Assembly: GCF_003344925.1 (NCBI RefSeq)
Contig: NZ_CP031188.1
Location: 248,001 to 312,000 of the forward strand
Direction: 5' to 3'
Length of the DNA stretch: 64,000 bases
Source: Flavobacterium arcticum
GTDB taxonomy: Bacteria > Bacteroidota > Bacteroidia > Flavobacteriales > Flavobacteriaceae
Shown: positions 46,892 through 54,254 of the stretch, in pieces
Position numbering within the stretch: the stretch's first letter is position 1
Layout: each line of letters opens with the position of its first letter
Made by a program: the position numbers and the translations under genes
Notes under the pieces: model-generated
What the model was told of the DNA's origin: nothing
Seen by the model: the letters and a program-made list of their open reading frames with translations, nothing else
Database searches by the model: none

Positions 46892-47334
46892 AAGGGTATG
46901 CCCAGTATTGCAATGGCATCTTTATAATCCTGATTGGTTATAGCATACGAATCATTGCCGTTTTCTATCATTGCAATGATTTTGCAAAGGGCTATTATCG
47001 TTTCTTCGCTTAGATCTAATGTTGCTGTTTTAGGAATACCAAGCGCACTAACAACACTATTGATATAAGCAGTAGTATTATTTTCAAAACTTGGTGCATA
47101 CTTGCTTATCAGCTTTTCTATAGTGTTTGTACCTTTGTTTATGTGCGTTATCAGATTACGCATCATGGCACGTATGCCATAGCGCAACTCATAGAATTGT
47201 TCAAACTTTGCATCGGCACTATTACTATGAGGGATTTTACCCTCCCATGCTATAGAGGTGCGGATTAAATTACCAGGATTATTATTGCGTAATCCACGGG
47301 CTAACTCGGTTCTATTTAAATAACTCTTTGGCAT
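46867..47334 (-). CDS. Virion-associated peptidoglycan hydrolase, P5-like
   Basis: 155 aa. Begins with LARGLRNNNPGNL, the start of the RNNNPGN family of phage structural lysins often labelled structural protein P5, followed by F-QF---RYGIRAMMRNL and YAPSFENNTTAYI. A lysozyme-like lytic transglycosylase fold is likely. Probably opens the cell wall during entry. Ends in a poly-A run that may give a membrane-anchored longer form. Its start shares one base with the upstream stop. Confidence 0.72.
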   Translation of the reverse strand: MPKSYLNRTELARGLRNNNPGNLIRTSIAWEGKIPHSNSADAKFEQFYELRYGIRAMMRNLITHINKGTNTIEKLISKYAPSFENNTTAYINSVVSALGIPKTATLDLSEETIIALCKIIAMIENGNDSYAITNQDYKDAIAILGIPLKKKVITA

Positions 47335-47759
47335 TATATTATTATCGTTTTACGTGTTGCTAATCCTGTTGTGGTTGTACTGCTACTCTTTTTAGCTTTA
47401 TTCGCTAGTACTACCGCTATGGCTAATATGCCTACACCAATACCCACAACTAATAATTTGTTATCTTTTTTGGTCTTACCCTCAATAACAATAGCCTCTT
47501 CTAACTTTATAACTGCTGGAACGGCGTTAACAGGAAAATGAACTTCTTTATACCCATGTGCAGCTATTTTTATAATACTGGAGGGATGCATTGCAATAAA
47601 TTCAAAGTCTCCAGTTTCAGGGTTACTCCAAGCATTCATGCCCACTACAGGTAAAATACCGTTGATAGGCAAAATTGTTGCTACCTCGCTTATCTGAGCT
47701 ATTTGATATATTGGGTTACCCTCTGCATCGGTAACTTTTCCGCTTATAACTATTGGCAT
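47334..47759 (-). CDS. Carboxypeptidase-regulatory-like domain protein with C-terminal membrane span
   Basis: 141 aa. Beta-sandwich start MPIVISGKVTDAEGNPIY, GDFEF and AHGYK, as in CarboxypepD_reg-like domains, then a span (LLVVGIGVGILAIAVVLA) and a Lys/Ser/Thr-rich tail. Tail-anchored layout matches two other genes of the block. Confidence 0.62.
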   Translation of the reverse strand: MPIVISGKVTDAEGNPIYQIAQISEVATILPINGILPVVGMNAWSNPETGDFEFIAMHPSSIIKIAAHGYKEVHFPVNAVPAVIKLEEAIVIEGKTKKDNKLLVVGIGVGILAIAVVLANKAKKSSSTTTTGLATRKTIII

Positions 47760-47763
47760 AATC

Positions 47764-48186
47764 TTATAATTCAGTTGGGTACTTTAATCGTAGTGTTTCG
47801 TATTCAGAGGCGTTAAGCTCATTTTTAAGCCATTCCTTTAAACCGTATTTATTTAAAGTATTCCCGAAATATTCGTAAATATTCCCCATAGTTTTATTGT
47901 AGGAACGCTGCCCAAAAGCAGTAACAATTTGTTTAAACTGCGTTGCATTTACAGGTTGTAAGGCATTTTTAATAGCTTGCTCATCTGTACCGCTAATTTT
48001 CATAGCATTGTACAAGGTTTCGGCTATAGCTTGAGCATCAATAGGCGCACTATTACCATTCCCTGTAGTATCATATTGTGATCCTGAATTATCAATTTTA
48101 CCTACAATAACCCTATACAGAATAAAGACAGCTAAAACACCTCCAGTAATCAATAATGGTTTCTTATATTTTTGGCTTACATCCAT
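47764..48186 (-). CDS. Membrane-anchored annexin-like repeat protein A
   Basis: 140 aa. N-terminal span (PLLITGGVLAVFILYRVIVG), Asn/Ser linker and one helical repeat resembling an annexin repeat: A--LY-AM--SGTDEQAI and WLKNELNASE. Paralogous to the 48189 product. Annexin-like calcium or lipid binding is only suggested by pattern. Confidence 0.6.
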   Translation of the reverse strand: MDVSQKYKKPLLITGGVLAVFILYRVIVGKIDNSGSQYDTTGNGNSAPIDAQAIAETLYNAMKISGTDEQAIKNALQPVNATQFKQIVTAFGQRSYNKTMGNIYEYFGNTLNKYGLKEWLKNELNASEYETLRLKYPTEL

Positions 48187-48188
48187 CG

Positions 48189-48695
48189 CTATATCACATT
48201 ACCTATTAAAAATCTTATTTCGTCTTTTTCCGAATCGCTAAGCTGATCGGTTAACCATTCCGTAAGGTTCATATCGCTAAAACCACCCCACATTTTACGC
48301 TTACCAAAGGCATTAAACACTTTAGACCATGCATTTTGATTAAGCCCTGCAAGGTTATTTTTGATAGTATCGAAATCGACACCCCACCCATACATCGCTT
48401 CATAAATAGCATCGGCTTTGGCTTGTGCCTGACCGTTAGTTATATTAGCAGGTGTAGTATTGGTATTTGTACCTTGACTTATAAATCGGTTTTGATAGGC
48501 TTTATATCCAAAATAGCAAGCAATACCAACTACAGCAACAACACCTACAACCTTAGCTATTTTAATTCCCTCTTCGGTTACCTTTTTTTGAGTGTCTAAA
48601 ATTTGGGTAATAGCCCCTTTTCCCGCTGGAGATTGTGCCGCAGCAATCAAAGCGGGATTATTGAGGCTATTTGTATTTTCTGTAGTTGTTTCCAT
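48189..48695 (-). CDS. Membrane-anchored annexin-like repeat protein B
   Basis: 168 aa. Soluble N terminus, a span (about 45-65: VVGVVAVVGIACYFGYKAY), Asn/Thr linker and a helical repeat A-AIYEAM-GWGVDFDTI with LTEWLTDQLSDSE. Aligns along its repeat with the 47764 product, so the pair arose by duplication. Gap of 2 bp to its partner. Confidence 0.6.
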   Translation of the reverse strand: METTTENTNSLNNPALIAAAQSPAGKGAITQILDTQKKVTEEGIKIAKVVGVVAVVGIACYFGYKAYQNRFISQGTNTNTTPANITNGQAQAKADAIYEAMYGWGVDFDTIKNNLAGLNQNAWSKVFNAFGKRKMWGGFSDMNLTEWLTDQLSDSEKDEIRFLIGNVI

Positions 48696-48701
48696 AGTGT
48701 T

Positions 48702-48908
48702 CTATACGCTAAACATTGTTTTTAGCATCTTCCAGTTCTTTTTCATTGCTGTTAATGCTTTGGGCGAATTAATAAGCTGCTCGATACGCTCCTGATCTTC
48801 CATAGCAAGACTGGCAAACTTGGTAAGGTTAGCTGCTTTCTTTCTTGCATCAAACACGTTACCTGCTGTAACAGCTATTGTTACTGTATGTTCTATTTTT
48901 GTACTCAT
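48702..48908 (-). CDS. Small hypothetical protein, virion block
   Basis: 68 aa. A short beta strand (HTVTIAVTAG) followed by a helical, Lys- and Met-rich remainder. No span or known domain. Spaced 6 and 3 bp from its neighbours. Confidence 0.55.
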   Translation of the reverse strand: MSTKIEHTVTIAVTAGNVFDARKKAANLTKFASLAMEDQERIEQLINSPKALTAMKKNWKMLKTMFSV

Positions 48909-48911
48909 GGC

Positions 48912-49700
48912 TTATGTATTAGGTATTAAATTATGATTGACTAATAGTTGCTCTAAGGCTTCTCCAAACCCTTCTTTAGTGTTGATTCCTTTCAATGCAA
49001 GTAGTATATAACTACTCACACCATCACTTGTACCTTGTACCTCTTGTATCAACTGTTGTTTTACTGCTGATAGATTAGAAGCAGAGGCAAGACCAGCATC
49101 GCTTTCAATAGCAGGTACACTACCTTTCATTGCTGCCATAAGCGCAGGGGCATAATCAAGAGCTTTCAACCACATATCGCCATTATTTGCCTTTTGGTTT
49201 ATATCAAACTCTTTTTTCAAGGCTTCTCGCTCCAAATCGGCAACAGTTTTTTTTAACTCTTTATTCTCGACTTTTAAGTCTTGATTCTCTAATAAGAGTG
49301 TAGGGTAATGTTGCGTTTTATAAAGAACATCTGGTATATTAAGCCCTCCCATTAACTGCCCCATATCAAAAGGGTTGGGTTGAGTATTATGGACTGGTGC
49401 AGGTTGGTTATGCATTGGCTGATTATTGTTTTTGGAAAGATTAAAATAATGTACAGGCTCAACTACTTTCCAGCCTGAACCATTTTTACGCTTTATTTTT
49501 ATACCAAACTTTTTAATATTTGCATGGTATATTTTTTCATCAAAGTATTTATCTACACTTCCTGCTTCGGCTTCCATCTCTGCACCTAACATATTATTAC
49601 ATATATTAGTTAGCGTATCACTATCAAAAATCTGTACAGCGTAATACTGATCCGTCTTTAATTTTGTGATTATCTCATTAAGTTTCTGTTGCGGCGACAT
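48912..49700 (-). CDS. Coiled-coil scaffold-like protein
   Basis: 262 aa. Globular N-terminal half, a Pro/Gln/Asn-rich linker (QPMHNQPAPVHN, about 88-108), then a coiled coil (about 130-160, LLLENQDLKVENKELKKT) and a helical C terminus. The layout fits a scaffold or vertex protein but no family is recognised. Confidence 0.58.
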   Translation of the reverse strand: MSPQQKLNEIITKLKTDQYYAVQIFDSDTLTNICNNMLGAEMEAEAGSVDKYFDEKIYHANIKKFGIKIKRKNGSGWKVVEPVHYFNLSKNNNQPMHNQPAPVHNTQPNPFDMGQLMGGLNIPDVLYKTQHYPTLLLENQDLKVENKELKKTVADLEREALKKEFDINQKANNGDMWLKALDYAPALMAAMKGSVPAIESDAGLASASNLSAVKQQLIQEVQGTSDGVSSYILLALKGINTKEGFGEALEQLLVNHNLIPNT

Positions 49701-49703
49701 ATC

Positions 49704-50000
49704 TTAACAATTTAAAGGGTGAATTAATTTTCTATAGTCTAAAATGGCGTTGCCTGTACCTCCTACAAAGGCAAACTTTATTTCTAGTTTTGCCGTTGCC
49801 GTGCCATCGCCTGGTATGTTGAAGCTGCCAAAAGGAACACCTATATCAGCATTAAAGGCAGGAACAGTACGAGGTACACCATTCACACTAACCGTTAATG
49901 CGGTTGTACCGTAATTAGAAATCGTTAAACTCGTAACGTCTTCTATTGTTGTACTATCATCTTCAGTAAAAGGGAGTGAAACAAAACCTGACTGTACCAT
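49704..50000 (-). CDS. Small beta-rich structural protein
   Basis: 98 aa. Strand-rich sequence with TSLTISNYGTTALTVSVNG and IPGDGTATAKLEI, like small phage capsid or decoration proteins. Ends NC, as does the next product upstream. Could be a minor capsid or penton protein; no homologue recognised. Confidence 0.55.
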   Translation of the reverse strand: MVQSGFVSLPFTEDDSTTIEDVTSLTISNYGTTALTVSVNGVPRTVPAFNADIGVPFGSFNIPGDGTATAKLEIKFAFVGGTGNAILDYRKLIHPLNC

Positions 50001-50003
50001 TTT

Positions 50004-50375
50004 CTAACAGTTTTTGTTAGTGAAATCCTGTGCATAAACAAGGACAAGTTGTCCTACAAGAGCTGTATCAAAAGCTTCGGTTGCTCTTATTTTTAAATGA
50101 AAGGTCTTACCTCCACTTTCAAAATGTACGGGCTTTTTACCGTCATAGTAGGCTGCTTCACGATCTCTGTAATTTGAAATGTGACTTTCAGGAGATATAA
50201 CTTCTCCAGTATCTGTTGTAATTTCAACAGTAACCATTCCTGTATTAGCACCACCCTCTTTAAATATGGCACACCCCGTTATAATGCCATTTTTTTCTGG
50301 CTTAAATGGAAATATCTTACCGTTAGAACCTGCTGCTACTACAAATGGAACTGCGTATTCATATTGATTTATCAT
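50004..50375 (-). CDS. Small beta-rich structural protein
   Basis: 123 aa, all-beta prediction, with VTVEITTDTGEVI and FHLKIRATE. Ends KNC. Lies right after an internal terminator and the 190-aa candidate capsid gene. Possibly a second capsid or vertex protein; inference from position and composition. Confidence 0.55.
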   Translation of the reverse strand: MINQYEYAVPFVVAAGSNGKIFPFKPEKNGIITGCAIFKEGGANTGMVTVEITTDTGEVISPESHISNYRDREAAYYDGKKPVHFESGGKTFHLKIRATEAFDTALVGQLVLVYAQDFTNKNC

Positions 50376-50390
50376 ACTTTTTAGAATTAA

Positions 50391-50421
50391 AAAAAGCCAA
50401 AAGCACTGCCTTTGGCTTTTT
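50391..50421 (-). terminator. Internal terminator after the candidate capsid gene
   Basis: AAAAAGCCAAA/TTTGGCTTTTT with a 9-nt loop. It stands inside the leftward block, 30 bp after the 190-aa gene's stop. Confidence 0.7.
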
Positions 50422-50451
50422 CAATTAACAACTAACCTAACTAACCAATTA

Positions 50452-51024
50452 TTACTTTACGAAAACCTCATGCGTGTGGAACTCTAAACGAGCAAAGCAA
50501 GGGGCATCTTCGGCAGCACCTGGTACAGCAACGCCATCAGGGAACTGCCACTCTATTTTGTAGTCAACATCTGGCGCAATGATCGGTAGATGTGATATTT
50601 CTCTGAAATCATCACTATTTGATGTTGCTGTATCTTTTGCAAGCAAATCACTCACTGGTACAAAAAGTATCTCTTCGCCCTGACTGATTTTTAATACTGA
50701 GTTTTTAACTGCTGGAGTAGCTGTACCATCCCATTTTGCAGCACCTATTGTAGTAGCTGTGTTTTCTGGTTGTAAGCGAATACCATCAATAATAATATGC
50801 CTACCTCCATTAAGACGGTTACCGTCAAAGTTGGTTATACCATCTATTTTTTTAGTGTTAGCATCTACTAATTGTATTGCTCCTCCCTTACCTTTTAGGT
50901 CAACATTCAGATAAAAGTTTTTATCTTGAAGCGTGTAACCATTCTTTACTTGAAGTTGAGTTTTATCTGCAAAAGTCGCAAACCTCTCAAGAGCTAGTGC
51001 ATATAGCGCAAATCTATTTTTCAT
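50452..51024 (-). CDS. Candidate major capsid protein
   Basis: 190 aa, mostly short beta strands with few charged helices, no signal or span. Motifs such as GGAIQLVDANTKKIDG, GGRHIIIDGIRL and DYKIEWQFPDG. Unlike its neighbours it has untranslated gaps on both sides (59 and 76 bp) and a strong terminator directly downstream, a pattern of a gene expressed above its neighbours. A single jelly-roll capsid protein would fit the size; double jelly-roll proteins are usually longer. No homologue recognised. Confidence 0.45.
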   Translation of the reverse strand: MKNRFALYALALERFATFADKTQLQVKNGYTLQDKNFYLNVDLKGKGGAIQLVDANTKKIDGITNFDGNRLNGGRHIIIDGIRLQPENTATTIGAAKWDGTATPAVKNSVLKISQGEEILFVPVSDLLAKDTATSNSDDFREISHLPIIAPDVDYKIEWQFPDGVAVPGAAEDAPCFARLEFHTHEVFVK

Positions 51025-51083
51025 CGTAATATATTTTGTTTTTGTTCTTAATTAATTTTTATGATTCTTTGTATAGCAAGCTC

Positions 51084-51593
51084 TTATGCTGCGTGCTTTT
51101 TAATGGCTTGCAACATTGGGTCTGAAAGGATAGAGCTTGTAAAATCTACTTGCTTTGCCTCTATAACTTGTGGGGTATATCGTGGTGTAAAAGGTGCGTT
51201 TAGTGTATTTACACTATTGCAACTACAACCCAAGCCCAAAGCATCGGCTACAATACCGCTTTTTGTGGCTACGCTGCTTTTTGAAGCAAGCGACTTAATA
51301 GCCTCTAAGCCTTGTACTACAGCCATTCCTAAGAATGTACCTTTTACAATGGTTGCTCCTTCGTCCTTACCGCCTACAGATGCCATAGCGACAAGGGAAG
51401 CAAGCATAATACCGCCACGCTTTGCTAGTAACATATTTTCTTCTTTTTTCAAGGCTGCTGCATCTTCACTGTTTGCTGTAGGCTTATGAATAAGACCTAT
51501 TGCAACCCTCGATGCAAAACCGCCTGCAAATGCACCACCAGCTAAGAGGGCAGTGTCCTGAAATGATTTTCCTGATGGTTTTTTTAACTCCAT
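51084..51593 (-). CDS. Multi-span membrane protein, virion block
   Basis: 169 aa with two or three Gly/Ala-rich hydrophobic stretches (about 14-32, 60-75, 88-103) and a hydrophilic C terminus with CSC. Composition suggests an internal-membrane protein. No family recognised. Confidence 0.58.
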   Translation of the reverse strand: MELKKPSGKSFQDTALLAGGAFAGGFASRVAIGLIHKPTANSEDAAALKKEENMLLAKRGGIMLASLVAMASVGGKDEGATIVKGTFLGMAVVQGLEAIKSLASKSSVATKSGIVADALGLGCSCNSVNTLNAPFTPRYTPQVIEAKQVDFTSSILSDPMLQAIKKHAA

Positions 51594-51617
51594 TTTCTAT
51601 GATTGTTTAAATTATAC

Positions 51618-52556
51618 TTAGTTTGAGGCTTTCCTCTTTTTAGGCTTTCGAGTAGCAGCATAAAGCCCTAAACTCGCTAACCCTATAATACCTATTACGG
51701 TAGCCGTATTACTTTTGTTTTCTGTCGTATCGTTTGTAGTAGGCAATACATCTGTAGTAGTTGTATCATCGGTAAGGGTTTGTTTTACAGTATCGCCTGT
51801 TGTTTGCGTAGGGTATTTTGTAGTGGGAACTGATGTCTTTGTAGGGTCTAGCGTACCTCCTGTAAAAACGGGACTTGTACCTGTACCTTTAATCCTGTAG
51901 TTAAGAACCGTAACCATTGCAACAGGCGACGATGTAAATAATGGACTGTAACTATAGCTGTTCATAGGAAATGTTACTTGTACTGGCTCTGCATCAATAC
52001 CTACTTCTTTAATAACAGCGATAACAGTATCATTAATAAACTTCATGGTATCATAAAGCAAATCTTGCACTCCCTCTTGAGCATCATCACTTACTCCCGA
52101 AATTTTTACTTTCTCGTAATGATCCTGAATAGCGTTTATTTTATTTAGCACCTCATTTAGTGCAATCAGTTTAGCAGCATTGCCCGATAAGTTTTTCGCG
52201 GCTGCTATATCTTTTATCAGCTTATCAATAAACGGCTTGTATTTGGTTTCGACCCAAGCATCTAAAATTGCTTTATCTGCTGCACTTAAATCTTCATCAT
52301 CCCCAATGCTTAAAGGAGCATTCAATTGTTGATAAGAGGTATCTATTGCTAGAAGTATTCGCCCAACAGCAGGACGTATTAACTCATCTGCTATTATTTT
52401 TCCTAAAAAAGGAATACGAGCTTCAATTTGATCGGCTATAAAACCACCTACTGCCGATACTGCCTTTTTTGCCCATTTGCGCCATTTCTTAAACAGTCCC
52501 AAACCATGCTCATGTGCTACAGGTAAATTATTTGGTCTATATCGTACTACACTCAT
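51618..52556 (-). CDS. Tail-anchored helical protein, virion block
   Basis: 312 aa. Basic N terminus, amphipathic helices (about 25-190), a Thr/Asp-rich low-complexity linker (about 230-285) and a C-terminal span (VIGIIGLASLGLYAA) with a Lys/Arg tail. The linker-span-basic-tail ending resembles that of the next gene and of the 47334 product. Overlaps the upstream stop by 4 bp. Confidence 0.6.
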   Translation of the reverse strand: MSVVRYRPNNLPVAHEHGLGLFKKWRKWAKKAVSAVGGFIADQIEARIPFLGKIIADELIRPAVGRILLAIDTSYQQLNAPLSIGDDEDLSAADKAILDAWVETKYKPFIDKLIKDIAAAKNLSGNAAKLIALNEVLNKINAIQDHYEKVKISGVSDDAQEGVQDLLYDTMKFINDTVIAVIKEVGIDAEPVQVTFPMNSYSYSPLFTSSPVAMVTVLNYRIKGTGTSPVFTGGTLDPTKTSVPTTKYPTQTTGDTVKQTLTDDTTTTDVLPTTNDTTENKSNTATVIGIIGLASLGLYAATRKPKKRKASN

Positions 52557-53998
52557 ATTGTTATCTTTTTATTGGATGGTTGTTTTTTTGTTCCAGTATC
52601 GGGCATTTGTGTAAAGGAATAGCCTGCATAACCAAGTGCGCCAATTAACAGAAGCCACCCTACTACACCACCCCCATTTTGAGTAACATTGTTTGGGTTG
52701 TTATAGTCAACCACATTGCTATCTACTACATTACTGCCTCCTGTATTATTTGCATTGGTAGCAGTGAAATTTGCTACTGTATTGGTTAATCCCTGTATAA
52801 ATTGCAATGCATTAAAAGATCCGTTGTTTGCCTGGACCACATAGTCGGTAATCTCAAATGCTGGAATATTTTTTGGTTTAGCAGAATAGTTATACATCTT
52901 CTGGGTACGTGTAATTGTGACACCTAGATAAGTGAAATTAATACCCATTGTATGCTCTATGCTGTTTTGCGGTGTCGATTGAAAAGATTGTGTACCTGCA
53001 TAACCAACAATATTAAAATTGTCATTTAGCCAAGCATCAAGAGCTTTACCGCAGGTATCTTTAAAGAAATCCATTACCTTTATAGATGCCTCAAGGTTTT
53101 TATCTGTACAGGAATTCCAATCGTTATCACGATAGCGTTTTGTATCAAAACACATTCGTATCAAGTTTGCTGTACCTTTAAATTCTGTTACCCTATCACG
53201 CAGGGCATTCATGTTTTTTTGCTGTACTGCTTGGTTTATGGCTATTACAAGCTCATTGAAATAGTCGGTAATGATACCTATGTTTTTATCAACATCATTT
53301 TTATCATACGATGTGCCACCCCAACAGCTTATATTAGAAACAAGCCCTTTAACATCGTCTAGTTTAAATTTCTCAAGGTTTTGAAGGTCGCTCAAGTTAA
53401 ACCCTAAAGCGTTTGGATGCGCTCCTGCAAGTACTTCATGTTCCATATAATAATCGTCTTTTTCTGCTATAGCAGGTTCTATAGCCATTGCAACTGTACC
53501 ATCAATAACATAATATCCATTGTCAAGGTTTCCGCTTTCCTGATCTATTGGAGCAACTACATATACGTGTGTCCATAAATCAGGTTTATACGCCAAGTTT
53601 TTAATGCGTCTTATATAGTGTTTTACGCCTAACTCTGTCAGAATGCTACTTGCAATGATGCTGTAGCTCTTACAGTCTATACCCAATTGCCTAACGCTCC
53701 AAGAACAGGCAGGCGAACGGAGTTTTTGAGTTACTTCATCAATTTTGTACTGAAAATGGTTGTAACAAAAATCATGTATCGCGTTGCACGTTTGTTGCAA
53801 TGAACCTTTATCGAGCAAAGGGGCTACTTTAGCCATATGACTATGGTACTTGTTTACAGTATAAGCCATTTGCTTTACCGAGTAATCCGTCATACCATTA
53901 CCTGTAACAACTACATTGCAATCACTTTGCGGTATCAGCTTTTTATACTGTTTACCGCGTTGCAATGGGCGATATAATAATGTATTGAAGTCTGTCAT
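52553..53998 (-). CDS. Transglutaminase-like cysteine protease, tail-anchored
   Basis: 481 aa from ATG 53998 (an in-frame TTG at 54040 is less likely). Residues about 70-170 carry a transglutaminase-core pattern: CNAIHDFCYNHFQYK, catalytic Cys in GIDCKSYS, His in WTHVYVV and Asp in YYVIDGT. The C terminus has an Asn-rich linker, a span (VVGWLLLIGALGYAGYS) and a basic tail. First gene of the leftward block. May process or cross-link particle proteins; inference. Confidence 0.72.
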   Translation of the reverse strand: MTDFNTLLYRPLQRGKQYKKLIPQSDCNVVVTGNGMTDYSVKQMAYTVNKYHSHMAKVAPLLDKGSLQQTCNAIHDFCYNHFQYKIDEVTQKLRSPACSWSVRQLGIDCKSYSIIASSILTELGVKHYIRRIKNLAYKPDLWTHVYVVAPIDQESGNLDNGYYVIDGTVAMAIEPAIAEKDDYYMEHEVLAGAHPNALGFNLSDLQNLEKFKLDDVKGLVSNISCWGGTSYDKNDVDKNIGIITDYFNELVIAINQAVQQKNMNALRDRVTEFKGTANLIRMCFDTKRYRDNDWNSCTDKNLEASIKVMDFFKDTCGKALDAWLNDNFNIVGYAGTQSFQSTPQNSIEHTMGINFTYLGVTITRTQKMYNYSAKPKNIPAFEITDYVVQANNGSFNALQFIQGLTNTVANFTATNANNTGGSNVVDSNVVDYNNPNNVTQNGGGVVGWLLLIGALGYAGYSFTQMPDTGTKKQPSNKKITI

Positions 53999-54216
53999 TG
54001 TACCACTTATACTCGTTTTAGTTTCAAAACTGTAGTGCAAAGATTAACCAGATGATTACAAACCTTTAAACTTCAAATAATTTCATTCAATTACTATTAA
54101 TCTTAAATAACTATTAGTAATTATTGAAAACATTCTCAGGTGTTTTTAAGTAAATTCATCATAAATAAAAATCATTGCAAGGAGAGAAAACAAATGAAAA
54201 ATTCAGGTATTTCTAC

Positions 54217-54249
54217 TTGATTTTAAGCCTATTATTTTCTATATATTTG
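54217..54249 (+). promoter_or_regulatory. Promoter of the toxin-like gene, possibly giving leaderless mRNA
   Basis: TTG (54217-54219), 22 nt, then TATATTTG (54242-54249). The ATG is only 5 nt further on, so transcription would begin at or near the start codon. Confidence 0.5.
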
Positions 54250-54254
54250 ATTAT

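Noticed and set aside
51061..51489. 142-aa rightward frame opposite the 169-aa membrane protein
   Set aside because: Shadow of the leftward gene, which fits the spacing of the block; no promoter or family features.
39479..53998. Reading the block as a tailed prophage or a conjugative element
   Set aside because: No terminase, portal, tape-measure, sheath, relaxase or Tra-like product was recognised among the genes, while membrane-anchored small proteins dominate.
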